From positions 43,339,650 to 43,403,649 of the forward strand of contig OX328098.1 in NCBI GenBank assembly GCA_946811185.2: a DNA stretch of 64,000 bases. Reading direction: 5' to 3'. How positions within the stretch are numbered: the stretch's first letter is position 1; each line of letters begins with the position of its first letter. The translations under genes and the position numbers were made by a program. Origin of the DNA: Hippopus hippopus. Taxonomy: Eukaryota; Mollusca; Bivalvia; Cardiida; Cardiidae. This document shows, one piece after another, positions 55,698-64,000 of the stretch. Below the pieces are notes generated by a model. It had not been told where the DNA came from and made no database searches. It saw only the letters and a program-made list of their open reading frames with translations.

Positions 55698-56233
55698 AAT
55701 ATAATTGTGAGAATTATCCTCATGCCTGGTTGTTGTGTCAGCCTCAGCACAGCAAATTGGCCAATTTGACAAAATTATCTTCTAAAAAATAATCCGTCAG
55801 GCGTCGAGGAAAGTTCTACTTCCTTTTGGACAGTTAAAGATCTGAGATCAGACTGCTCAGGATCTTAGATTTACACTGTTCTTTAATTTGCAAGATACAG
55901 TGAGGAAAAAAAAAAAACTGTCAAATTGTAGTACCGGTATCTTCGTCTTTTTTTTATCGTCTGCAGACAGTTATCTTTTTTCACATATTTAGAGCTCTAG
56001 ATTAGTCATTATACCAGTTGTATTGGAATGTTAAATTGTTGTAATCACTGTGTAATCGAAAATGGCGAATAAAATGGCACCATAGAAATGACAGAGGTAA
56101 CTTTGGTTTTTCTTCCCTTGCTTGTTATTGTAAATAAATTTAAGCAGGGGACGGCGGACGGGGGATGGGGGGAGGGGCGGGGCGGCAGTAGGGTAAAACT
56201 ATCCGTCTGAATACACGTAATTTGAAATCTAAA
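55698..56233. other. No gene; G-rich tract inside
   Basis: An M1-like palindrome without ends, GATCAGACTGCTCAGGATC, is near 55853. A G-rich stretch at 56145-56188 has several runs of four or more G and could fold as a G-quadruplex. Otherwise unassigned. Confidence 0.5.
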
Positions 56234-57532
56234 TTAACCCTTAGGCTGCTAAGCGGGACTCACTGACCTTTTGCGGACAGTGTAGATCAAGATCAGACTG
56301 CACAGAACGTGCAGTCTGATCTTGGATCTGCACTGTCCGACGAGGAGATATTTTTCTTAAAAAAAAAAAACCTTTGAATATCATTATTCTGTTTTTATAC
56401 GCCCGTCGAAGACGGGACTTATTATGGGATCACCAATGGCGTCCGGGCGGGCGGGCGGCGTCCAGTTCTTTGTCCGGAGCATAACTTTGTCATCTCCAGT
56501 CCGATTGACTTGAAACTTGACATTTGTGTTTGTTGCAATAATACGGAGTGCAGTGCGAAAGAACCATAACTCTACTTCGTGCTATCTTTGAATTATTTCC
56601 CTTTGATCGTCATTTTTACAGCATTTTCTGCTTGTCCGGAATATAACTGTCACCTCTAGTCTGAACATCTTCAAATTTGGTATGTATGATTGTTGAAAAA
56701 TTACGGAGTGCAGTGCACAAGAACCATAACTCTTCCTAGCACGAATTTTGAGTTATTCACCCTTTGATCTTCATTTTTATAGCATTTCTTGCTTGTCCGG
56801 AGCATAACTTTGTCATCTTAAATAGGAATGACTTGAAATATGGTATGCTTATTTGATGCAATATTTGGAAGTGCAGTGCGCAAGAATTGTAACTCTACCT
56901 CGTGCTGTCTTTGAGTTATTTCCCTTTGATCGTCATTTTTACAGCATTTAGTGTTTGTCCGGAATATAACTGTCATCTCAAGGTCAGAACGACTTCAAAC
57001 TTGGTATGCATGCTTGTTGCAATATTACGGAGTACAGTGTGCATGAACAATAACTCTACCTAGCGCGGATTTTGAGTAATTCCACTTTGATCTTCATTTT
57101 GACAGTATTTCTTGCTTGTCCGGAACGGAACTTTGTCACCTCAAGTCAAATTGACTTGAGACTTGGTAAACATGTTTGTTGCAGTTACGAAAAGTGCAAT
57201 GCACTGGAGCCGTAACCTTACCTAATGCCCTTTTGGAATTATTCCCTATTCATTACTTTTTTTTACAGCTTTTCATGCTTCTCTACAACAGAACTTTGTC
57301 TTTTCATGTTGGAATGACCTGAAACTTTATATGCATGTTTATTGCAATTATAGTGCGCAGGAACTGCAATCACTTACATGATTTCTGCTGCACTAGTATT
57401 TTCCTCTACCTGCCCTTTACGATTATTATCCCCCCTCGACAACTGGCGGTGGGACGGGCGTATCTTGCGACAATTTTCCGCTCTTGTTTTACTATTGGTC
57501 TGAAAGTTTCATTTAAGCAGGATAAGGGTTAA
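56234..57532. mobile_element. M1 MITE split by P2
   Basis: Left part TTAACCCTTAGGCTGCTAAG with the perfect hairpin GACAGTGTAGATCAAGATCA, TGATCTTGGATCTGCACTGT. After P2 the right part is ACTATTGGTCTGAAAGTTTC and AAGCAGGATAAGGGTTAA. In whole copies the place of insertion reads as a T-run (GGGTTTTTACTAT on this strand). Confidence 0.88.
56394..57487 (-). mobile_element. P2 element nested in M1
   Basis: Very similar to 3333-4438. Minus-strand start ACAAGAGCGGAAAATTGTCG; terminal hairpin CCCGTCTTCGACGGG then CGTATAAAAA. The core has the same six units of about 162 bp (GTCCGGAGCATAACTTTGTC and variants near 56473, 56635, 56796, 56957, 57118), the last one decayed. The close match of two distant copies suggests recent activity. 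Non-coding. Confidence 0.85.
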
Positions 57533-58304
57533 TCATTAACCCGGTAATGCGAATGATATCGCTTGACTCAAAACAAGTATTTGAATAGCCTAACAGTTTA
57601 ACGAAAATAAGGGGGAGATGTAGCCGCACAAACATTTCTTACGGAAGCTATTGGAACGGCCATTACATTTGCTTTAGGGTAAAAATCAGTTTAGGTAGGT
57701 TACGGTAAAGACGTACACCCAATTCTCGATTCTAGGGACGCATACAGAAATTCCGAGTTAGTTTTCGATATTATCTATGCGTAATACTATTGTTAAGTTC
57801 TCAAGTACATACAGTAGCAACTACATTAGAAATTTGTAGATGATAATGATAAAATAATCTGTGTATACTGATAATCCGTTAACAGATTGTGTGATTCGTT
57901 TCATAGTAGAAATATCTGCAGAAGCCCATCCTGACACAAGTGAAACTAAGACATGACCTGTCGCCCTCATATGCTTTAATTACCGTTCAACCCTTTACCA
58001 TTCAATCCCGAGTTTAAAAAACCCTTGTGCGAGAGGTCTTTTGAAAGAAAGAAAGAAAAAATATGCGGTAAAAGAAGAAAATACTTCTTTTTCCACAGTG
58101 TTTTTTAAAGCAATTTCAAACAAATATTCCATTATCTGAGCTGCTAGCACATTTACATGTAATATGTTGTTTGTAAGTGCTTTTGGATTTGGACTTGTCT
58201 AAAATTTTGTCGTTTGATAAATAGTTAAACCGGCTAGAAAAAACACTAATCAAGCAATGCTAGGGACATCAAGGTGTATTTTTGTCATAAATTTATCTTT
58301 TCAG
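57533..58304. other. Upstream flank or intron; M2 copy at 57990-58230
   Basis: From 57990 CCCTTTACCATTCAATCCCG, AAGAAGAAAATACTTCTTTT and TAAAATTTTGTCGTTTGAT form a decayed M2. The last 20 bases before 58305 are pyrimidine-rich and end TTTTCAG, the splice acceptor of the first recognised exon. Confidence 0.65.
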
Positions 58305-58495
58305 ATCAAAGTTCTGGTACCACTACTCCAGCGTCTAGCACCGGAACCAGGGAGTTCACTTACTCATTTCCGTCGGCACCAAACATAGCTGACGTTACAG
58401 TGACAGCTGTGCCTCATGGTAACAGACAGCGAAGGGCTTCCATGCAGGACGCCATCGATTTTAGAAAAATTGATTCGAAATTATATGACAGAAGG
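58305..58495 (+). CDS. Synaptotagmin linker exon
   Basis: An internal exon encoding about 64 residues between the membrane anchor and the C2A domain of a synaptotagmin, a vesicle protein that couples calcium to membrane fusion. The acceptor is TTTATCTTTTCAG (AG at 58303-58304) and the exon enters in phase 1 (two bases finish a split codon). It is rich in Ser/Thr and Pro (SSGTTTPASSTGT), then has REFTYSFPSAP, a basic NRQRRASM that fits the RRxS consensus of protein kinase A, and DFRKIDSKLYDRR, comparable to the LYK-type sequence just before C2A in the SYT3/6/9/10 group. The donor is AGG/GTAGGT at 58495. A second GT at 58500 is rejected because it would put the C2A exon out of frame. The N-terminal, transmembrane exon is not identified. 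Assignment rests mainly on the downstream exon. Confidence 0.8.
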
Positions 58496-58585
58496 GTAGG
58501 TAAATTTGCGAGTAATTCGCATGCTTCTTGCATACTAATTAGAAGTGTTATCAGCCACCAGGAGCTAGAAAACGCCAGTGACTCG

Positions 58586-58796
58586 TTAATGCTTTACCTG
58601 CTATATAACTAAAGTGAAACTTCAAAACCAATAGTAAAAACTGAAATATTTCTACTTCAAAGTTATTTTTTGGGAAAAAATATCTCCATATCGGACAGTG
58701 TAGATCCAAGATCAGACTGCACGTTCTGTGCAATCTGATCTAGATCTATGCTGTCCGCAAAACGTTACTGAGTCGCGCATAGCAGCCTGTGGGTAA
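58586..58796. mobile_element. M1 MITE in the synaptotagmin intron
   Basis: GTTAATGCTTTACCTGCTAT to TAGCAGCCTGTGGGTAAA, with the hairpin GTGTAGATCCAAGATCAGAC, TGCACGTTCTGTGCA and AATCTGATCTAGATCTATGC. It starts 90 bp after the donor site of the linker exon. Confidence 0.85.
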
Positions 58797-60361
58797 ACAA
58801 ATCTGCAGCAGACGATGTTGAAAAAAATATCGGAAAAATAGGGATACTCATGTTGACTAAAGTTTTGGTATGTGAGTACAAAACTAGTTATGATTCATAC
58901 ATTAATACATAGAAAAACATTGTGGCAAAAAGAGAAATTACCCGTCGTGCTTTTACATGTATTTTGGCAGATACTTCAATCTTATAAATAAGCGCACTGC
59001 TATAATATGTGTTTGCTCAGCATACTTCTATACCCAACCTATTAGGATTTCTTTAGTATTTTCCCAATACAACATTGTATGTGACCATTATTTCAAAAAC
59101 CTGCCATAGATAGTAAAAAAAATGAAACTGGTTATTTCAAAACCCTGTTTCAAAGACGTTAGTTTAGTACAATTTCATTCGAAACCAAAATTGGAACATA
59201 ATTTATTTTTGATATCATTGTAAGTCGATTAAAAAAAACAACAGGAATTCCCATCAAAGTGTCGTATGTTCAAATTACTACATGTTTGAATTACCCATAT
59301 TTCTTTATACTCGTGAATCGCAATATGACAATAAATGCCCGCAAGTTGGCATGGAAATTTCCAATTTTTCAAAATCGTTCAGAGGAAAAAAAGCTGTTAC
59401 TTTGAGCTATGGCATTGACAGACATACGGTAGCTTCACTTGTCATTTAGAATCCCCCCTAGCGCTTGATAAATTTTCAAGTTTAACGATTTGCTGACAGG
59501 TGTTCGGGATGTTGTCAAAATTGATATGTAACATTGACAAGAGGAATTGAGACTTTTCTTCTATCCCAAAGGATCAGAAATACTTCTGTGCAGCTAATTA
59601 TTGGTTGGGATCCGAGTTTTGAATTTGAATGGTCAATGTATGGCATTAAAAACGACACACTGCCGTACAAAGACGACAAAATACTTTTGTTCTCTATGAT
59701 TTACTTTACCCATCTATTTGAAAATCCAACAGATGGGTGATTTCTAGTAGGGTTTTGTGTTGGCATGTTTTGATTTAAAAGCTGAAACAGACTGCTTAAT
59801 GGAATTCAAGAAAGCATAATTACTACAGTATTTCATCGTTTACTTTTATAAATTTTCACCATACATGTACCTTTATACCGCAGTGCTTTTAACAGATTCA
59901 CACGCTGCAAGTGATTTAAAATATGATATTATTGCGTGTAAACTATGTTATGTATGTCCTACCGTGAGTAACAGGCTTTCGTCCGTAAAGGTGGCTCTAC
60001 TCTAACATACTGACCCAGTGTATGCCACCGCAATCGCTAGTGTAGATAAACATAACTGAATGGCATTAATATATTGACGTAATTCTAGAAATATGTGGTT
60101 TAATTTAGGCCTCTAAGATAAATGTTTTATCATAACGATTTGCCAAAGGCCATAATTTCCAATTCAGGGGTTCCTTTTTCCGGATTGAGTTAGAGCTTGC
60201 AATATCTTATATCAATAACCCGCGCCAAGTCTTTCCATAAACAATTGAAGTTCCATGGTCGATGGATTTGCTTTTACGTGCACGAGTATTTAGCATAAGA
60301 TGCGATACTTTTGGTTGTTGAACGCACAACATACGATCCCGTTTCCAAACATGCATGAGAT
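58797..60361. other. Intron sequence, nothing recognised
   Basis: AT-rich intron between the linker and C2A exons. No exon-like segment with splice sites and recognisable protein was found. The 68-codon frame at 59534-59740 has no family resemblance. Confidence 0.5.
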
Positions 60362-60590
60362 TTAACCCTTTCCCAAACGGCAAATTTTGGACCAGACCAA
60401 ATTGAAAGCATTTTGCAGATGATAAATTAACAGTTGCTAAAAAGATGATTTTTCTATATGATAGGATAGAAAACATTGTGGGAAAAGGAGAAAATGCTGG
60501 TTACCAGCATTTTCTCCTTTTCCCACAATGTTTTCAAAAGGCTTCTGTTCTTGACCCGTAAAAACCAGGGATTGTTTGGGAAAGGGCTAA
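60362..60590 (+). mobile_element. M2 MITE with perfect foldback
   Basis: TTTAACCCTTTCCCAAACGG to TTGTTTGGGAAAGGGCTAA. The foldback at 60469-60535 is a perfect 67-base palindrome: 33-base arms around a single T. It is the cleanest M2 in the window and lies in the synaptotagmin intron in the sense direction. Confidence 0.9.
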
Positions 60591-61040
60591 AGCTTTGGAT
60601 ATCACCTTGATAAAATACTAGTCACCAGCATTTTCTACCTGTCAAATTAGGTTTTCTGCCATTTAATAAACAACTAGAATCATGGTATTTATCCATATTC
60701 TTAGATTTCTAAACTACATGTAGTTAGCTGCAGAATTATTTTAGGAGGTTATTGGTTGATCTGTAAATTGTTGGATGGTTTGGTTGTTTGGTTTCAGTTA
60801 TATCGAGGCGGCCAATGCTCCTTTCTATCCCTTCGTGGACTTTCTTTTTGCCAGTATTTTACTAGTATTCCGCGTATTACTCTTCCCAAACCACTGTCTG
60901 CTTTTCCACATAACCATCGTCGAAACAATGATCACAGGTAAGAGAAGAATCAATCCTGTCGCAATGACTATTATAAATCCTCGGAAAGAACATGGCCGAA
61001 CTGGGGATTGGAAAAAGGCACCCCCCTGGTTTCAAGTCTT

Positions 61041-62520
61041 GGGTCCGTAATCACCAACCATTCTGAAGAACAGCCTTTGTCTTATTCTCAAGAATTTTCT
61101 AAATTTCAAAATAACTCTACTTCTGATTGGCTAAACCAAATGGTTTAGCCAATCTGAAACTGTGTTACTTTCTATATCTAGAATAAGACTAAAGACGCTC
61201 TCTCACTATTGCGTATCGGCTTGCGTATGTACGGCGTATCGCGATAAGAAAGGAACGCCGCGACAACGCTACAGTAATGTCAACTTACGTAGCTAATACT
61301 CTTTGGTACGTAGCACGATCTCCATGTACGCGGAGGTTCGACGTTTTTTTAAGTCCGCACTTAAAAATACGTAGCACAAACGTAGCAGCTCCGATACGCC
61401 ATGCTTACGTCACACATACGCCGTAAAAGCGAAAACAACGCAGCAGTGACGCCGCAGGAACGTAGCTCGAACACTTATTACGTCACGCGAACGTATTGGT
61501 TAAGATTAAAGGTTTGTCTTCTTTTGAACGAACGACAGCAACGAAGTGAGCAGAGCCGTTTTCCGTCGGTGACCGCCGTATTTACACAATGTCAAGGCTG
61601 CACATAAGAAAGGAACGTCATGCTAACGAAGCGGTTACGCCACGCTTACGCCTCAGTACGCCGTACTTCACGTCCCTTGAAATCCATACGAAGACAGACA
61701 CGCCACAGAAACGTCGAACATACGCCGTGTCTTTAATTTTGAACAAAATACGCCTCAGTTCTTGGCGATTGACCCGCGTAAAGAAATTTTGTTGCATACG
61801 CCGCTGATACGCAATAGTGAGAGAGTAGCATAAGAATGAAACTAATGCTACTCTCTCACTATTGCGTATCAGCGGCGTATGCAACAAAATTTCTTTACGC
61901 GGGTCAATCGCCAAGAACTGAGGCGTATTTTGTTCAAAATTAAAGACACGGCGTATGTTCGACGTTTCTGTGGCGTTTCTGTGGCGTGTCTGTGTTCGTA
62001 TGGATTTCAAGGGACGTGAAGTACGGCATACTGAGGCGTAAGCGTGGCATAACCGCTTCGTTAGCACGACGTTCCTTTCTTATGTGCAGCCTTGACATTG
62101 CGTAAATACGGCGGTCACCGACGGAAAACGGCTCTGCTCACTTCGTTGCTGTCGTTCGTTCAAAAGAAGTCAAACCTTTCATCTTAACCAATACGTTCGC
62201 GTGACGTAATAAGTGTTCGAGCTACGTTCCTGCGGCGTCACTGCTGCGTTGTTTTCGCTTTTATGGCGTATGTGTGACGTAAGCATGGCGTATCGGAGCT
62301 GCTACGTTTTTGCTACGTATTTTTAAGTGCGGACTTAAAGAAACGTCGCACCTCCGCGTACAAGGAGATCGTGCTACGTACCAAAGAGTATTAGCTACGT
62401 AAGTTGACGTTACTGCAGCGTTGTCGTGGCGTTCCTTTCTTATCGCGATACGCCGTACATACGCAAGCCGATACGCAATAGTGAGAGAGCGTCTTAAGAA
62501 TGGTTGGTAAATACGGACCC
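61041..62520. mobile_element. M5 element carrying a large palindrome
   Basis: Ends GGGTCCGTAATCACCAACCA and TGGTTGGTAAATACGGACCC, inverted copies over more than 20 bp, extended by TTCT(G/T)AAG. The left 150 bp match ordinary M5 (GAATTTTCTAAATTTCAAAA; the hairpin ATTGGCTAAACC, GGTTTAGCCAAT; ACTGTGTTACTTTCTATATC). The palindrome at 61194-62492 then replaces or splits the short right part that M5 has at 50945-50985. Confidence 0.8.
61194..62492. repeat. 1.3-kb near-perfect palindrome (foldback)
   Basis: The left arm (61194-61831) and right arm (61845-62492) are inverted copies separated by 13 bases (61832-61844). I see only scattered substitutions and an 11-base tandem duplication in the right arm (TTTCTGTGGCG doubled near 61965). 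The outer borders are GACGCTCTCTCACTATTGCG and its inverse; at the centre the same CTCTCACTATTGCGTATC occurs again inverted, so each arm is bounded by its own terminal inverted repeats. The arms are full of TACG, ACGCC and ACGTAG and have roughly one CpG per ten bases, unlike the surroundings. The 149-codon frame inside is a by-product of the palindrome; I see no known protein in it. Confidence 0.92.
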
Positions 62521-62610
62521 TGTACTCTACTATCTGGGCTACCGGTACGGCGATCTGAAAATACGAAGCATTTCTAAAACAAAATGTTAGGAAGTTTTAT
62601 TTTTTTACAG

Positions 62611-63051
62611 CTCTTGCAGAGACAACAGTCCGTAGCAAGCATAGAAGAAGAACATTTAGGGAGTATTCATTTTAGCCTAGATTTTAGCACAGATACCAAC
62701 TTGCTCACAGTCCATCTTATCGAAGCGGAAAATCTCGTGTCGCGAGACTTTAGTGGGACGGCTGACCCTTATTGCAAACTCTGTTTATTGCCATGCCGAC
62801 GAACATATTTACAGAGTAAAGTGCACAGAAAGACAACTAATCCGGTGTTTGACGAAGAGTTTATTTTCGAAATTCCGGAAGCGGAAGCTCTTTCTGATCA
62901 GACGCTTGAAATACTAGTCTATGACTATGATCAATTTTCCCGCCATGAGTGTATCGGTCAGGTCAAAGTACCTTTAGTGAATGTGGATTTGAGACAGCAG
63001 CAGACATTGTGGAAACCGATCACCCACACAGAGGAGAAAAAGACCAAAGAT
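62611..63051 (+). CDS. Synaptotagmin C2A exon
   Basis: A 147-codon exon holding the full C2A domain, which binds calcium and acidic phospholipid. Acceptor TTTTTTTACAG (AG 62609-62610), donor GAT/GTAAGT at 63051, both phase 0. C2A begins at LGSIHFSLDF (exon residues 16-25). Loop 1 has D46 and D52 (SRDFSGTADPYCKL). Loop 3 has D105, D107, S110 and E113 (VYDYDQFSRHECIG), so four of the five classical calcium-binding acids are Asp and the fifth is Glu. The β4 region has VHRKTTNPVFDEEF. FSRH..IG and VPL..VDL are close to the SYT3/6/9/10 and SYT17 groups as I remember them; I cannot decide the paralogue, so no symbol is given. A second in-frame AG nine bases on (62618-62619) would drop Leu-Leu-Gln. 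Confidence 0.95.
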
Positions 63052-63085
63052 GTAAGTAAACATTTCTACTAACTCGAGTTCAATT

Positions 63086-63221
63086 GGGCTCGTAATCACG
63101 AACCATTCTGGATTGCATCTAAACCATTCAGTTGAGCCAGTCAGAAATTGCGTTACTTTAAAATTTAGAAAGCTGCTGAGAATGACGAAGAATATGACTG
63201 CGAATGGTTGGTAAATACCGG
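63086..63221. mobile_element. M5 MITE after the C2A exon
   Basis: Ends GGGCTCGTAATCACGAACCA and ATGGTTGGTAAATACCGG. Body AGCCAGTCAGAAATTGCGTT and AAAATTTAGAAAGC as at 50809. It begins 35 bp after the donor site, in the same orientation as the M5 upstream of the exon. Confidence 0.82.
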
Positions 63222-63480
63222 AAGGATAAAAAAAATGGTTAGTGAAATACAGTCTTTCTTATGTCAGTCAGCCGATCATGGGGCGTTAGCAACAGTTGCA
63301 GTTCAGGCATACACAGAACCAAGTCGGAGTTTGGTTAATGGGGTCTCTTGTAGAGCTTCTCTTACCTAGGAATGCGTGTACTAGACTTAAATTGATCCAC
63401 GAATGGGTTCCTGCTTGAACTTTCATTTTTGCTAAAAAATGTTGAAACCATTTGAAATAAAAGCCTGTTTTTCAAAAAGC
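63222..63480. other. Intron sequence, nothing recognised
   Basis: No repeat or frame supported. Confidence 0.4.
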
Positions 63481-63704
63481 CTAAACTCTTTACCAACCGA
63501 TAAAAAATGAAACTCGAGCAAATTGAAAGCAATTGTAGACGACAACTTAAATGTAGCTTAAACGATGATTTCTGTCTTTGATAGGATAGACAACACTGGG
63601 GGAAAAGGAGAAATTGCTGGTTACCAGCATTTTCTTCTATTCCCACAATGTTTTCAAACGCCTTCTTCTTCGTGCAAACTCGAAATTGTGTGGTAAAGGG
63701 TAAA
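63481..63704 (+). mobile_element. M2 MITE in the second intron
   Basis: CTAAACTCTTTACCAACCGA to TGTGTGGTAAAGGGTAAAG. The foldback GGGAAAAGGAGAAATTGCTG, GTTACCAGCATTTTCTTC has a few mismatches. The TTAA borders have mutated to TAAA. Confidence 0.82.
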
Positions 63705-63948
63705 GAAAGAAACGCCATTTTAAGTTAAGCAATTACACTAATAAAGTAAGCTTAGTTGCACAGTAATTTAAAAAAAAAAATGATTCATGGGCTCAGACCC
63801 AGATCACATGGTTACCTAAGGGCCAGCTTCCCTAGGGTCGTTAAAACACAGGGTTATACGTTAACTGGTAAACCATTGTATGTAATGTTATCGGTTGGTT
63901 TAATGATACCCTTCTGATATATTTCATGTTTGTACACTTTTGTTGCAG
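63705..63948. other. End of the second intron
   Basis: AT-rich, ending TACACTTTTGTTGCAG, a normal acceptor (AG 63947-63948). Confidence 0.6.
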
Positions 63949-64000
63949 ATAAATCAAGGGGAGTTAATATTCTCCCTCGGATACCTGTCTAGTGCCGAGA
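63949..64000 (+). CDS. Synaptotagmin, start of C2B exon (cut by window end)
   Basis: Seventeen codons in phase 0 after the acceptor at 63948. They read INQGELIFSLGYLSSAE, the first strand of C2B: GEL(I/L)(F/L)SL.YL..A is the usual C2B opening of synaptotagmins. This follows directly on the EKKTKD end of the C2A exon, so the C2A-C2B linker is short. The rest of C2B, with its polybasic strand and C-terminal WHxL motif, lies beyond the window. Confidence 0.9.
   Translation, partial: MNQGELIFSLGYLSSAE

Larger units (their letters stand above)
60806..62552 (-). mobile_element. SINE, minus strand, split by M5
   Basis: 60806-61040 holds the reversed SINE body (GGCCAATGCTCCTTTCTATC, CCAAACCACTGTCTGCTTTT, GTCGCAATGACTATTATAAA, TCCTCGGAAAGAACATGGCC). 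62521-62552 holds the reversed head (TGTACTCTACTATCTGGGCT, ACCGGTACGG). Joining at GTTTCAAGTCTT/TGTACTC restores the SINE order seen elsewhere, so the 1480 bp between are an insertion. Confidence 0.75.

Noticed and set aside
1..58304. Missing upstream synaptotagmin exons (transmembrane and N-terminus)
   Set aside because: I looked for a hydrophobic segment followed by Cys/basic residues between splice sites and found none I could defend; those exons may be small or outside the window.
58499..58501. Alternative donor site GTAAAT for the linker exon
   Set aside because: It ends the exon in phase 1, and joining to the C2A exon then gives an early stop.
61618..62067. 149-codon minus-strand frame with its mirror frames at 61401-61807
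   Set aside because: It spans the centre of the palindrome; both strands give similar proteins because the DNA is an inverted repeat. The composition is driven by repeated TACG/ACGCC and there is no recognisable domain.

Overview
This is nuclear DNA from an animal. It is AT-rich, almost empty of long reading frames, and packed with short non-autonomous mobile elements. The only recognised host gene is split by introns with GT/AG borders. Several repeat types are of a kind familiar from bivalve molluscs: elements that begin ACAAGAG and end in a hairpin, SINEs with a tRNA-like head and a tail reading roughly CGTTAAACACCAAA, and foldback MITEs centred on CAGCCTGCGC. A bivalve is my best guess. 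It rests on remembered repeat style, not on a database match.

Host gene. The right end (58305-64000) carries three exons of a synaptotagmin on the + strand: a Ser/Thr- and Arg-rich linker exon (58305-58495), one exon holding the whole C2A domain (62611-63051), and the start of the C2B exon (63949 to the window end). The transmembrane exon and the rest of C2B are not seen. Everything left of 58305 is either upstream intron or intergenic; the sequence does not say which.

Repeats, 1-58 kb. I name the recurring families so that entries can refer to them. M1 and M2 are foldback MITEs bounded by TTAA and starting CYCTT. M3 has ends like TGAGCCATGCTCTG and, in the best copies, TA duplications. M4 has ends like CTGCAACACGCG and two hairpins. 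M5 has ends like ACCAACCATTCTTA. P1, P2 and P3 are three families that share ACAAGA at one end, a hairpin plus A-run at the other, a simple GGAC/GACA repeat next to the hairpin, and an interior of repeated units. ML is a mariner-like element with long inverted repeats and a broken transposase (three copies). There are tRNA-derived SINEs, and one 5'-truncated LINE with the end of its ORF2 (40877-42759).

Nesting is the rule, and it allows true element ends to be read by comparing filled and empty sites: P2 in ML (3333-4438), P1 in M1 (21132-22571), P2 in M1 (56394-57487), M3 in an older tandem repeat (24122-24352), a SINE in M3 (53625-53838), and a SINE holding an M5 that holds a large palindrome (60806-62552).

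Most unusual object. A near-perfect 1.3-kb palindrome (61194-62492) lies in the synaptotagmin intron about 120 bp before the C2A exon. Each arm is bounded by the same inverted terminal sequence. It is CpG-rich, unlike its AT-rich surroundings. I found no multi-gene pathway, CRISPR array, operon or prokaryote-like system.
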